Below are positions 7,306 to 15,922 of a stretch of 64,000 nucleotides of DNA, in pieces. Source of the DNA: Bacteroidia bacterium (GTDB lineage: Bacteria; Bacteroidota; Bacteroidia; Chitinophagales; Saprospiraceae); the NCBI GenBank assembly GCA_030426765.1, contig JAUHXV010000008.1:32024-96023 (forward strand), written 5' to 3'. A model generated the notes under the pieces. That model was given only the letters and a program-made list of their open reading frames with translations. It was not told where the DNA came from and searched no databases. How positions within the stretch are numbered: the first letter of the stretch is position 1; every line of letters begins with the position of its first letter. Position numbers and translations under genes: made by a program.

Positions 7306-7992
7306 TCACCCTTCTATCCCACTCATTTCATACGCCTCCCCATCCCAATCATTCAACGCATTAAAGACTTTGAATGCATCAAATCTTTTGAGATCATGGA
7401 TGTGAATAGGTCGGGGGATCAGGATGCCTTCTGACACAAGTCGCTTCCAGGTGGTACCGGCAAGACATGGAAACGAAGGTGTATACCATTGGTCACCGGA
7501 TCGAAATGCTATATTGCCTTTGGTGGTATCTGCTATCCAGCCTTGTCTCACCATGAGCACATCATCAGCCTCCCCTCGCTGCGAAAAGAGCTCCTGAAGA
7601 AAGCGCCGGTTGGCATACTTATACCGGTAGTCATATTCAGTCGATACTTCGACCAACTTCAGCTTTCGAAATATCGTATTTCCGTCAGGGATAAATTCTA
7701 CAGATACAGTATAAATGCTGTAGATCACCCTGCACCGCCAGACACCTTCTTCCGGCACCGCCATGGCAGAAAATAAAGCCTGAAGATCGATCAGGTCTTT
7801 AGGCTCCGAAATATCCTCATGGAAATATCGAAGCGTGCTATCTATACGCTTCTGATGCCATTCCAGGTTGAGCGGAATACCATCTGCTATACAAAGTGTT
7901 TCGAGGAATTGTGTTTCGGATTGCACGATTTTATTTTTTACCAAAGAAATGAAAGTAAAGGTCGTTTCAAATGGGAATATATACTTTATCAA
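7306..7992 (-). CDS. pabC: Class IV aminotransferase (aminodeoxychorismate lyase-like)
   Basis: The protein is a fold-type IV PLP enzyme. Following the component I gene in the same operon, it most likely cleaves 4-amino-4-deoxychorismate to p-aminobenzoate and pyruvate for folate synthesis. Visible features are LNLEWHQKRIDSTLRYF (substrate side), the probable PLP lysine in DYRYKYANRRF (K125 in this reading), and IADTTKGNIAF, which stands in the place of the usual cofactor-binding E-x-T-x-x-N motif. With ATG at 7992 the gene overlaps pabB by 26 bp; a TTG about 16 codons later would fit the family start better, so the N-terminus is uncertain. The gene symbol is by context. Confidence 0.8.
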   Translation of the reverse strand: MIKYIFPFETTFTFISLVKNKIVQSETQFLETLCIADGIPLNLEWHQKRIDSTLRYFHEDISEPKDLIDLQALFSAMAVPEEGVWRCRVIYSIYTVSVEFIPDGNTIFRKLKLVEVSTEYDYRYKYANRRFLQELFSQRGEADDVLMVRQGWIADTTKGNIAFRSGDQWYTPSFPCLAGTTWKRLVSEGILIPRPIHIHDLKRFDAFKVFNALNDWDGEAYEMSGIEG

Positions 7993-8929
7993 TCATCTCC
8001 CGATATTCCATTTCGGGCTGGCTTCGGTAGGTAAGGCCTCCACCACTCCGGTACCAAAATCCATCAGCGCGCTGTTCGATCATCCGTATCATCACCGCGC
8101 TGTCAAGATGCCCGGAATCATACACGCCAAATACACCGGTAAAATAATTCCTTGGCTCCGGCTCAATCTCATGAATGAGTTCGACCGTACGTTTCTTCGG
8201 AGCGCCGGTCACTGAACCAGCCGGCAACAAAGCATGCATCATCCGCCCCGGATGTTTGATATACTCTGAAGTTAATTTTCCTGAAATTTCCGAACTGCAT
8301 TGTAAAAGCGATTTATCCGAAGTCTTTATCTCGGTGAGATATCGATAGCGATCGACACGCACATGATCCGCCACAATACTCAGATCATTGCGCAGCAAAT
8401 CCACCACCGTGGCATGTTCTTCCTGCTCCTTGACGTCACTCAGGAGACGCTGTGCTGCATCCGGTACAGATGCATCAATCGTGCCTTTCATGGGAAAGGT
8501 GCGAATGACTCCATCCGCTACGGACACAAACTGCTCAGGTGAAAAAACAACAAACTGTCCGTCAACCAAGAGTTTATAGGGGGCGCGAACTGATTGATAT
8601 ACTTTTTTGAGAGAAGACAGATTTCTCAAACCGGTAGCATAACAAAGGTTCAGCAAATAACTATCCCCCGCATGAATCGCTTCCAGTGCTGTATTAAACC
8701 CAAGTTGGTATTTGTCGAAAGAAATCACTGCCTTATTAATCTCGAAATGCTCAGTAGGATCCTTAGACTTTTTATTGGACCCAATTTCAAAACTGATGGT
8801 ATCTTGATCTGCTACTTCATCCAGAGGCAGGATGATGGGTGAGCGAAGGTCGAAATCAAGGATAAATAAAAATGGTGTCCCTGCGGCGGCCAGGTGATCC
8901 ATTTTTTCGACCCAGTCCGGCCAGGTCAT
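7967..8929 (-). CDS. pabB: Aminodeoxychorismate synthase component I
   Basis: The 320-residue protein is a chorismate-binding enzyme of the PabB type that adds ammonia to chorismate. Core motifs are FPMKGTIDAS, LLRNDLSIVADHV, LLPAGSVTGAPKKRTVELI, and NYFTGVFGVYD near the C-terminus with GGGLTYRSQPEMEYREM at the end. It is short because, as in other Bacteroidota, the N-terminal tryptophan-binding half is reduced. The glutamine amidotransferase partner PabA is not in the window. The start codon overlaps the gldH stop (ATGA), which points to translational coupling. Confidence 0.9.
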   Translation of the reverse strand: MTWPDWVEKMDHLAAAGTPFLFILDFDLRSPIILPLDEVADQDTISFEIGSNKKSKDPTEHFEINKAVISFDKYQLGFNTALEAIHAGDSYLLNLCYATGLRNLSSLKKVYQSVRAPYKLLVDGQFVVFSPEQFVSVADGVIRTFPMKGTIDASVPDAAQRLLSDVKEQEEHATVVDLLRNDLSIVADHVRVDRYRYLTEIKTSDKSLLQCSSEISGKLTSEYIKHPGRMMHALLPAGSVTGAPKKRTVELIHEIEPEPRNYFTGVFGVYDSGHLDSAVMIRMIEQRADGFWYRSGGGLTYRSQPEMEYREMIDKVYIPI

Positions 8930-9411
8930 TTCGAGGTGGTTGGTTGATCAGAAGCTTCAAGACAAACCACTGCAAATCGATGGATTCCGACCACCGTATC
9001 AACACGCATGTACGGCGCTACAGACCAGGTGTATGTCCCCACCTCAGGAAATGTAAAGCGTTCCTGTAGCGGCAAGGTGATATCACACGTTTGACCCATG
9101 CAATCACCTGCCCAATCACCAGTACGCTGCAATAATTCAATCGAAGTGATCGACTCTACTTCTTTGCCCGATGGAAAAACCGTGTTGGTTTTGATATATA
9201 AATTCTGGTAGGGAAAAGCAGCATCATGCGACAGGGTAATTTCCATGGCGTAGACTTTACTGGTGTCTTTTGCTTCCAGGGCAAACGTCTTCTGATCTCC
9301 GGAGATCCAGTAGTTTTGCTCCATCTCCCATTCAGCTGAATTCAGGACATTTCCCTTTTGGCAACCCACACACATCAGCACACATGCCATGGCAACAACC
9401 AGCAAACGCAT
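8926..9411 (-). CDS. gldH: Gliding motility lipoprotein GldH
   Basis: GldH is one of the lipoproteins required for gliding in Flavobacterium and is conserved in many non-gliding Bacteroidota too. The 161-residue product begins with a lipoprotein signal (MRLLVVAMACVLMCVGC, cysteine 17 as the lipidation site) and has the family core FPYQNLYIKTNTVFPSGKE and GDWAGDCMGQTCD. It lies in the operon between dnaJ (TGATG overlap) and pabB (ATGA overlap), so it is probably co-expressed with the chaperone genes. The exact molecular function is not known. Confidence 0.88.
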   Translation of the reverse strand: MRLLVVAMACVLMCVGCQKGNVLNSAEWEMEQNYWISGDQKTFALEAKDTSKVYAMEITLSHDAAFPYQNLYIKTNTVFPSGKEVESITSIELLQRTGDWAGDCMGQTCDITLPLQERFTFPEVGTYTWSVAPYMRVDTVVGIHRFAVVCLEASDQPTTSK

Positions 9412-10553
9412 CAGGTAAAGTAGTCTTTCATTTTATCAAAAAAGCCCTTTTCCGATTTGCTGGGCGAAGGTTTGAAATTTGGGGAAGCCTGAAAGGTCTC
9501 CATCATTTTCTTTTCCTCATCGGTCAGCTTCTTGGGCGTCCACAGGTTGACATAGATCAACTGGTCTCCTTTTCCATATGCCTGCACGGATGGCAGTCCT
9601 TTTCCATTCAGACGGAAAATTTTTCCACTCTGCGTACCGGCTGGAATTTTGATTTTCACCTGACCGGAAAGCGTCGGGATATCTACCGAGCAACCTAAAG
9701 CTGCATCGGGGAACCCTAGATACAGTTCATAAATCAGGTTATTGCCATCGCGCTTCAACTCTGCATGTTTCTTCACTTCAATGGCGATGTGCAGATCGCC
9801 GGATGGTCCGCCTTTGATACCTGCATTTCCTCGTCCTCGCATGGTGAGTTGCATACCATCTTCCACACCTGCCGGGATATCGATGTCGATCATTTCCTCA
9901 TCGATGACACGTCCTTCGCCCCTGCATTTAGAACATGCTTCCACGACGATCGAACCGGTGCCCTGACAATTTGGGCACTGAGCCGTAGTCTGCATCTGGC
10001 CGAGGAATGTACTTCTGATCTGGCGCACCACACCGGATCCGCCGCAGGTCTGGCAATTTTTTACCTGTCCATCTTTAGCGCCACTTCCGTTACATGTTTT
10101 GCACGACTTTCGCTTCTTGACTTTGATCGTCTTTTTGACCCCGGCTTCCACTTCCTCGAGTGAGAGGCTCAGCTTGATACGCAGATTTGATCCTTTCTGC
10201 CCCTGTGCTCTACGGCCACCTCGTCCTCCGCCAAAAAAGGACTCAAACGGGCTGTCGCCAAAGACATCTCCAAACTGGCTGAAGATATCTTCCATATTCA
10301 TGCCTTGTCCTCCGTGGAATCCTTGTCCGGAAACGCCATCGTGCCCAAATCGATCATATCGCGCGCGCTTATCCGCGTCACTCAACACCTCGTATGCTTC
10401 CGCCGCTTCTTTAAATTTTTCCTCAGAAGCCTTGTCATCCGGATTGCGATCCGGGTGATACTTCATCGCTATCTTCCGATAGGATTTTTTGATCGTAGCA
10501 TCATCGGCGTCCTTCGGGACTTCGAGTATATCGTAAAAATCGCGTTTGCTCAT
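9411..10553 (-). CDS. dnaJ: Chaperone DnaJ
   Basis: DnaJ (Hsp40) delivers clients to DnaK and stimulates its ATPase. The 380-residue protein has a J domain with the HPD motif (KYHPDRNPDD near residue 33), a Gly/Phe-rich stretch containing FESFFGGGRGGRR, four zinc-binding repeats (CKTCNGSG, CQTCGGSG, CPNCQGTG, CSKCRGEG), and the C-terminal client-binding domains. All eight cysteines are present. It follows grpE by 8 bp and overlaps gldH by one base. Confidence 0.96.
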   Translation of the reverse strand: MSKRDFYDILEVPKDADDATIKKSYRKIAMKYHPDRNPDDKASEEKFKEAAEAYEVLSDADKRARYDRFGHDGVSGQGFHGGQGMNMEDIFSQFGDVFGDSPFESFFGGGRGGRRAQGQKGSNLRIKLSLSLEEVEAGVKKTIKVKKRKSCKTCNGSGAKDGQVKNCQTCGGSGVVRQIRSTFLGQMQTTAQCPNCQGTGSIVVEACSKCRGEGRVIDEEMIDIDIPAGVEDGMQLTMRGRGNAGIKGGPSGDLHIAIEVKKHAELKRDGNNLIYELYLGFPDAALGCSVDIPTLSGQVKIKIPAGTQSGKIFRLNGKGLPSVQAYGKGDQLIYVNLWTPKKLTDEEKKMMETFQASPNFKPSPSKSEKGFFDKMKDYFT

Positions 10554-10561
10554 GGAATTTA

Positions 10562-11149
10562 TTATTTCCCAACCACCACTTTGGCGTGACGAATGATTTT
10601 GTCGTTTAAGGTATATCCGGTTTCGATGGTATCCACCACCAGGCCTTTCTGGTCTTCATCGACCGGGATTTCGGTCACCGCTTCGTGCCATTCGGGATCA
10701 AATTTTTCTCCGGTGCTGACCATGGGCGACAGACCCAATTGCTGAAGGGTTGCGTTGAGTCGATTATACACGAGCATGACACCTTCGCTGAACTGTTCTT
10801 CTGTACTCGGATCATCCGCACTCATCTTTGCGCGTTGGAAATCATCCAGTACGGGGAGCAGGCGCAACATCACATCTTTGGAGGCTGAATTGACCAACTC
10901 GAGACGCTCCCGCATGGTGCGTTTCTTGTAATTTTCAAATTCCGCAAGCAATCTAAGTTGCTTGTCTTTCAGATCCTGAACAGAAGCGCGCAGTTCGTCA
11001 GTCTCATCCGGAGCCTGCCCTTCAGATACGGGTGGCTCTTCCTGCTGTGAATCGCTTTCCTTGTCAAAATTGAAAAACTTCTCTTCAGCACCCGGATCTT
11101 CTACCGGGATTCCATTTGCTTTATCCTTGTTTTTATTTTCCTTACTCAT
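10562..11149 (-). CDS. grpE: Nucleotide exchange factor GrpE
   Basis: GrpE releases ADP from DnaK. The 195-residue protein has an acidic, low-complexity N-terminal ~55 residues, a long coiled coil (LKDKQLRLLAEFENYKKRTM) and a C-terminal beta domain ending in VDTIETGYTLNDKIIRHAKV, the family signature. It is the first gene of the run grpE-dnaJ-gldH-pabB-pabC. A -7 box and a 14-bp palindrome lie 60-90 bp upstream. Confidence 0.95.
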   Translation of the reverse strand: MSKENKNKDKANGIPVEDPGAEEKFFNFDKESDSQQEEPPVSEGQAPDETDELRASVQDLKDKQLRLLAEFENYKKRTMRERLELVNSASKDVMLRLLPVLDDFQRAKMSADDPSTEEQFSEGVMLVYNRLNATLQQLGLSPMVSTGEKFDPEWHEAVTEIPVDEDQKGLVVDTIETGYTLNDKIIRHAKVVVGK

Positions 11150-11208
11150 TGTGCAATAATATATCAGGACTGTTGAGGTAACAGTTATTCAAATCAGAAA
11201 TTGGAGTG

Positions 11209-11239
11209 CAAAAGTACTGCCATCCGGCACAATTGTGCC
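11209..11239 (-). promoter_or_regulatory. Candidate promoter -7 box and palindrome upstream of grpE
   Basis: The reverse strand reads TACTTTTG at 11216-11209, a full match to the Bacteroidota -7 consensus TAnnTTTG. A perfect 14-bp palindrome ggcacaattgtgcc occupies 11226-11239, overlapping where the -33 element would be, so it may be an operator. No good -33 TTG is seen at the normal spacing. Confidence 0.5.
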
Positions 11240-11324
11240 ATTTTGACAGAAAAACCGCTGTTACAGGCTATTACGACAGGAAAACAGCGCGATGTAGTAC
11301 CTGAGATGTCATGAAAAACGGCGA

Positions 11325-11852
11325 TTACAAGGCACGCTCAGTAAGCAGACGCGTGATCTCCTTAAAAGAGGGATCGACGGCCAAAATGATGCCTTCCGGA
11401 TCGATCAGAAATTTGGTCGGTATCTGCTTCACATTATACGCTGTAGTAATCGGTGAATCAAAGGATGACGACTCCATGAGATGGTAAGGCCAGTGCAGCC
11501 CATCCCGCTCAATGGCCTGTTGCCAGCGCGAGGCGCTATTCTCCAGCCCGATGCTGACGATGTCAAAGCCATCTGCCCCTTTGAATTGCTGATCGTGGTA
11601 CTGATCATACAGCGCTACCAGTTCGGGATTGGATTTCCGACAGGGCCCACACCAGCTGCCCCAGAAATCCAGCAGCACATATCTGCCTTTGAGCCCGGAG
11701 AGCGTAAAGGGTGATCCATCGGGAAGCTGACCTTCGATCTCAATCAGTTTTGCCCCGGTTATATTCTTTGGTTTCAGGTAGAGATTTTTGCCAAATCGAA
11801 AAATAACGAAAGCCACAATCGTCACACCCAAAAATATCAACAAGTTCTTCAT
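11325..11852 (-). CDS. TlpA/ResA-like membrane-anchored thioredoxin
   Basis: The 175-residue protein has one N-terminal membrane anchor (MKNLLIFLGVTIVAFVIFRF) and a periplasmic thioredoxin domain with the active site WGSWCGPCRKS, followed by the cis-proline region QIPTKFLIDPEG. It would reduce or exchange disulfides in envelope proteins, for example in cytochrome c maturation; the partner is not evident. The ATG at 11852 was chosen because the anchor starts there; an upstream reading adds 23 residues without family character. It is transcribed away from the flavin reductase-like gene and appears to stand alone. Confidence 0.87.
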   Translation of the reverse strand: MKNLLIFLGVTIVAFVIFRFGKNLYLKPKNITGAKLIEIEGQLPDGSPFTLSGLKGRYVLLDFWGSWCGPCRKSNPELVALYDQYHDQQFKGADGFDIVSIGLENSASRWQQAIERDGLHWPYHLMESSSFDSPITTAYNVKQIPTKFLIDPEGIILAVDPSFKEITRLLTERAL

Positions 11853-12015
11853 GCGAAAGGGTAACAACCGGAAACTAAAATTGTTACGACAAGACACAAC
11901 ACAGGAATCAAACCAGACCATAACTCCATCCGGTTGAATCCTAAGGGTTCTACTACATACATCATTAGGTGTGAATGCCCGAAGGCTTTACCTTTGTCCT
12001 TTCTTTCTACCATCA

Positions 12016-12909
12016 ATGATGAATACTATGGATATGCTGACTGTCGACCCAAAAGAAACTTTACAAAAAGACCTGCACCAGTTTTTGCTGGGTTCTGTGG
12101 CGCCCAGGCCGATTGCCTTTGTGAGCACGATCGATAAAGACGGAAACCGCAATCTCGCGCCGTATAGTTTCTTCAACGCCTTCAGCTCTAATCCGCCGAT
12201 CGTTGTTTTCTCGAGCAACCGAAGGGCTTCGGACAATACGACCAAAGACACCTTGCATAATATCCGGGAAACTGGCGAATGTGTGATCAATGCGGTCAAC
12301 TACAGTATCGTAAGACAAATGGCAGTCGCGTCTGTTGATTTCCCGAAGGAAGTCAGTGAGTTTGACAAAACGGGATTGACGCCTATTCCTTCTGACCTGG
12401 TCAAACCTTTTCGCGTTGCGGAGTCACCTTCCCAGATGGAATGCAGAGTCAAAGAAGTACAAACCCTGGGCGATGGTGGCGGCGCCGGACATCTGATTAT
12501 CTGTGAAGTGGTGCGGATGCACATTGCAAAGAACGTTCTGACCGATAGAAACCGAATCGATCCTCATAAAATAGACCTGATGGGGCGACTTGGAAGAGCC
12601 TATTATGTGCGCTGTCACGGCGATGCCATTCATACTATCGTGCAGAACTACAAACCAGTAGCGCTGGGGTATGATCAACTTCCATCCTTTATTCAATCCA
12701 GCCCGATATTAACCGGAAATGATCTGGGCAAACTTGCAGGGCAGGTAGAATTGCCTACCGAAACAGAATTGCAGGAGGCTAAATCCATTCCCGGGGTGGC
12801 GGAGGCTTTAGCAAAACAGAATTCACTAGCTTCTTTACATTATCTGGCCAAGTCCTATCTGGATCAGGATGATGTAAGAAAGGGGTTTAGTATTCTGATG
12901 TTGGGATAA
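12016..12909 (+). CDS. Flavin reductase-like FMN-binding split-barrel protein
   Basis: The protein opens with a flavin reductase-like domain: HQFLLGSVAPRPIAFVSTID and NLAPYSFFNAFSSNPPIVVFS are the characteristic FMN-binding strands. Such proteins bind FMN and act as flavin:NAD(P)H oxidoreductases or unknown flavoenzymes. The C-terminal ~100 residues (GRLGRAYYVRC and beyond) are typical of the ~300-residue Bacteroidota form. Several ATGs are clustered at 12016, 12019, 12028 and 12034; the first is given. No operon partner is visible, so the substrate cannot be named. Confidence 0.85.
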   Translation: MMNTMDMLTVDPKETLQKDLHQFLLGSVAPRPIAFVSTIDKDGNRNLAPYSFFNAFSSNPPIVVFSSNRRASDNTTKDTLHNIRETGECVINAVNYSIVRQMAVASVDFPKEVSEFDKTGLTPIPSDLVKPFRVAESPSQMECRVKEVQTLGDGGGAGHLIICEVVRMHIAKNVLTDRNRIDPHKIDLMGRLGRAYYVRCHGDAIHTIVQNYKPVALGYDQLPSFIQSSPILTGNDLGKLAGQVELPTETELQEAKSIPGVAEALAKQNSLASLHYLAKSYLDQDDVRKGFSILMLG

Positions 12910-12964
12910 AACGGAAAACAACTGTGCGAATAAAGTTATTCAGCTGACAGGATTTGAAAAAGGT

Positions 12965-13330
12965 CTACTCCTCTTCGTCAGAGCGGTTTAAAAACACAAA
13001 GCCACCTTCTGTATCGGCTAACACAAGACAACAATACTGCCCGGGTGTGGCGTTGATGCGTCGTTTCACTTCTTCTACCTGTTCCATCTTCACCAGCCCT
13101 TTGATGTAAAACTCCTCGAGGGTGGAGACATTGACAGACCAATCGCCGGATACATTTTCCCGATCCACCACAGGAATGCCAACCGTCACTTCCTGCCGAT
13201 GGAAAACAAAAACAGGATAGCGGGAAATGCCTTCGTTGAGGACACCTTCAAAAGCCTCGTGCATCATCTGTCGATACTGATGAATGCCTGCGGTAAAGTG
13301 TTCGAGATATTTTCCTTGTTTTTTCTTCAT
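12965..13330 (-). CDS. Small conserved protein of unknown function, coupled to rlmD
   Basis: I do not recognise a named family in this 121-residue protein. It is soluble, with no signal peptide or membrane segment, is predicted mixed alpha/beta, and ends in an acidic tail (DEEE). Its start codon overlaps the rlmD stop (ATGA), so it is translated with the rRNA methyltransferase. The start MKKKQGKYLEHF was preferred over an upstream in-frame one lying within rlmD. Confidence 0.7.
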   Translation of the reverse strand: MKKKQGKYLEHFTAGIHQYRQMMHEAFEGVLNEGISRYPVFVFHRQEVTVGIPVVDRENVSGDWSVNVSTLEEFYIKGLVKMEQVEEVKRRINATPGQYCCLVLADTEGGFVFLNRSDEEE

Positions 13331-14739
13331 TTGTGTTCGAGCAAAGCTACGCATTCTATATGTTGCGTGTGTGGGAACATATCCACAGGTATAGCTGTGA
13401 TGAGTTGGTAGGTCTCACTCAGCATTTGAATATCTCTTGCCTGCGTAGCGGGATTACAACTCACATATACGATTCGCTTAGGTGCTGCTATAAGCAAATG
13501 TCGAATTACATCTGGATGCATTCCTGCTCTGGGCGGATCGGTGATCACAACATCGGGAGCTCCATGCGTTTGAATAAAAGCAGGATCCAGTATCATCTCA
13601 ACCGTTCCAGTGGCGAATGCTGTATTTGTTATTACATTGAGCCTGGCATTTTCTTTGGCATCTTCAATAGCTTCTGCGATTTGTTCGATACCAACAACTT
13701 TTTTGCATTGATCGGCCATGTAGATACCAATACTTCCCACACCGCAATACAGATCGTATACGACATCGTTTGGTTGCAGTCCTGCGAGTTTTTTCGTCAA
13801 CGCATACAGGTGTTCAGCCTGCTTGCTGTTGGTTTGAAAAAATGATTTTGGGCCAATGTGAAAGCGAACATGATGCAGCGTTTCGACAATTGTTTTCTGC
13901 CCATACACCAGCTCAACCGTCAGGTCATGAATGCTGTCATTGACCTTGGTGTTGATGCAGGTATAGATAGAGATAATTTCGGGAAATGCCTGTGACAGAT
14001 GATCCTTCAGTGTAGTGATCCAATCCGCTTGTTCCTGTCCTAAAACGAGTACCACCATGACATCCCCGGCCTTGTTGTTGCGGACGATAATATTTCGGAT
14101 AAATCCGGTTTTATCACGCAGATTAAAAAAAGGCCATTGATAACTTTGCGCCAGTGCTTTGATACTTAGCCTGATCCGATTGGAGGCATCGCTCTGCAGA
14201 TAACAATGATCTACGTCGAGGATTTTATCGAAAGCGCCCGGAAGATGAAATCCAATCGCGTCTCTGTCAAACACTTCATCGGAGGCTAGTTCTTCTTCCG
14301 TCAGCCAACGGCGATCAGAAGCCGTGTATTCCAGTTTGTTGCGATAGTATTGCTGCTCCGGCGCGGCCTCTATAGGCTGTATCAATTGTGTATCCAATCC
14401 TCCGATTCGCTGAAAAGCATCCTGTACGCGTTTCATTTTGTATCGGAGTTGGGCGGGATATTGCATATGCTGCCATTTACATCCGCCGCAGAGACCAAAA
14501 TGAGAACAAAAAGGATCAGTGCGATCTTCTGAAAATCGGGTCACAGAGGTGGCCTGGGCGATAAACATCCCTTTGCGTTTGCGCTTCGCCACGGCATCGA
14601 CCAGATCTCCTGGAACCGCTCCACTGACCTGAATGATTCTCCCATCTTCACATCGTCCGATGGCCAATCCTTCTTCGGCGGTATCGATGATCTCCACCTG
14701 ATGAAATTGTTTTCTTTCTTTTTTCCTGCCTCTGCCCAT
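13327..14739 (-). CDS. rlmD: 23S rRNA (uracil-5-)-methyltransferase RlmD-like
   Basis: The enzyme methylates a uridine in 23S rRNA (U1939 in E. coli) with S-adenosylmethionine. The order is: N-terminal TRAM domain (VEIIDTAEEGLAIGR), the 4Fe-4S cysteines in FCSHFGLCGGCKW with a further one at VDHCYL, the SAM-binding motif VVYDLYCGVGSIGIYMA, DPPRAGMHP, and the catalytic cysteine in IVYVSCNPATQARDI. The paralogues RlmC and TrmA/RumB differ in detail, and the exact target uridine is inferred. The start MGRGRKKERK is set at 14739; ten further upstream residues are possible. Confidence 0.9.
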   Translation of the reverse strand: MGRGRKKERKQFHQVEIIDTAEEGLAIGRCEDGRIIQVSGAVPGDLVDAVAKRKRKGMFIAQATSVTRFSEDRTDPFCSHFGLCGGCKWQHMQYPAQLRYKMKRVQDAFQRIGGLDTQLIQPIEAAPEQQYYRNKLEYTASDRRWLTEEELASDEVFDRDAIGFHLPGAFDKILDVDHCYLQSDASNRIRLSIKALAQSYQWPFFNLRDKTGFIRNIIVRNNKAGDVMVVLVLGQEQADWITTLKDHLSQAFPEIISIYTCINTKVNDSIHDLTVELVYGQKTIVETLHHVRFHIGPKSFFQTNSKQAEHLYALTKKLAGLQPNDVVYDLYCGVGSIGIYMADQCKKVVGIEQIAEAIEDAKENARLNVITNTAFATGTVEMILDPAFIQTHGAPDVVITDPPRAGMHPDVIRHLLIAAPKRIVYVSCNPATQARDIQMLSETYQLITAIPVDMFPHTQHIECVALLEHK

Positions 14740-15095
14740 GCCGCAAAGGTAGCCTATCAAACCGATCATGCCATATCAGCATGTAACGTTGAGGATAGAA
14801 TTAAGAATCGTTGGCAGAAAGAAAAACCTACTCTGCAAGGTCAAAAAATCAGAGTTGATTTTAAAAGAGACAGGTGGTATTCGGAGTTTTCATCAGTTTC
14901 TTCCCATTCGAAGGAACCGCTTTAAAAAAGCATCGCACCTTTTCATGCAGCTGTTCAGATTATTACATCTAACAAAGCAGAATATATAACGTATTATTTT
15001 TTAGTACTTTTACTTCTGTGACCCTCCTTAATGGATAATTAAAAACCTTCCTTCCCACTGATTTGTTATTTCTTTTTTCACTTTAATACACTATT
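14740..15095. other. Intergenic region before the beta-barrel protein gene
   Basis: These 356 bp separate divergent genes. Short open frames here lack family character or ribosome-binding context. A near-consensus -7 box (tactttta, 15005-15012, last base differing) about 85 bp before the barrel gene may be its promoter; nothing else stands out. Confidence 0.35.
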
Positions 15096-15719
15096 ATGAT
15101 CAAATCATTAACACTACGAATAATGGGTCTTGCCTTTCTTCTTGTAGTCGGCATTCCCGCTGTGCAGGCTCAGGATGACATGGGGCCGAAAACGCAACTC
15201 GGAATCCGGGGCGGTGTCACCATTTCCAACCAAAATTTTGAAGATGGACATTTAGATGAAGATCCAGAGTCGAAATTTGGAATGGACCTCGCACTTTTGT
15301 TGAAAATTCCTTTGGGAGGCGAATTTCTCGAGCTACAGCCTGAATTACACTGGATGCAGAAAGGTACAGTCATCAAAGATGCTATGAATGGGGACATTAC
15401 AGCTACACTCAACTACCTTGAGTTGCCAGTACTTCTCCGATTGAATTTTGGCGGAGGCCTGAAGCTCTTCGGCCTCGCAGGGGTCAGCGCAGGGTATCTG
15501 CTCGGAGGCGATCTGGATGGTGATAGCGTGACAGAAGATATCAAGGATGTCTATGAAGACCTCGACTTTTCAGGTCACGTGGGCGTAGGGATCGGTCTGG
15601 GGCCAATTGAAGTAGACGTGCGTTATAATGCAGGTCTAAGCGACATTTCAAATGCTGATTTCAACCCATCAAAAATCACCAACAATTCCTGGGGAGCCGG
15701 GGTAAGCTTGTTTTTCTAA
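15096..15719 (+). CDS. Outer-membrane beta-barrel protein (PorT-like porin family)
   Basis: The 207-residue product has a clear signal peptide (ending VQAQ, cleavage after about residue 25) and the alternating pattern of an eight-stranded outer-membrane barrel: LGIRGGVTISNQNF as first strand, LELQPELHWMQKGT, LLRLNFGGGLKLFGLAGVS, and a C-terminal strand ending SLFF with aromatic last residue for BAM recognition. It fits the Bacteroidota outer membrane beta-barrel (OMP_b-brl_2) family. Ligand or function is not known. A strong terminator follows, so it is monocistronic. Confidence 0.85.
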   Translation: MIKSLTLRIMGLAFLLVVGIPAVQAQDDMGPKTQLGIRGGVTISNQNFEDGHLDEDPESKFGMDLALLLKIPLGGEFLELQPELHWMQKGTVIKDAMNGDITATLNYLELPVLLRLNFGGGLKLFGLAGVSAGYLLGGDLDGDSVTEDIKDVYEDLDFSGHVGVGIGLGPIEVDVRYNAGLSDISNADFNPSKITNNSWGAGVSLFF

Positions 15720-15759
15720 AACATATTTATCATACCCGTCATTTTGAGGATGACAGACA

Positions 15760-15796
15760 AAAAACGGCTGCTCATGATATATCGGCAGCCGTTTTT
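15760..15796 (+). terminator. Intrinsic terminator after the beta-barrel gene
   Basis: A 12-bp perfect stem (aaaaacggctgc 15760-15771, gcagccgttttt 15785-15796) with a 13-nt loop ends in a T-run, 40 bp after the stop codon. Confidence 0.9.
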
Positions 15797-15922
15797 CTTT
15801 GTTGAAATAAAGAAGTGGTACCCTTTTTTCAAAATATCATATTCTGGCCAATTCCATCCTGCATTTCCAATTTCAGGTCTTCAGTAATCAAGCCATAGGA
15901 AATCCATACCTTTGCGGGTCTT

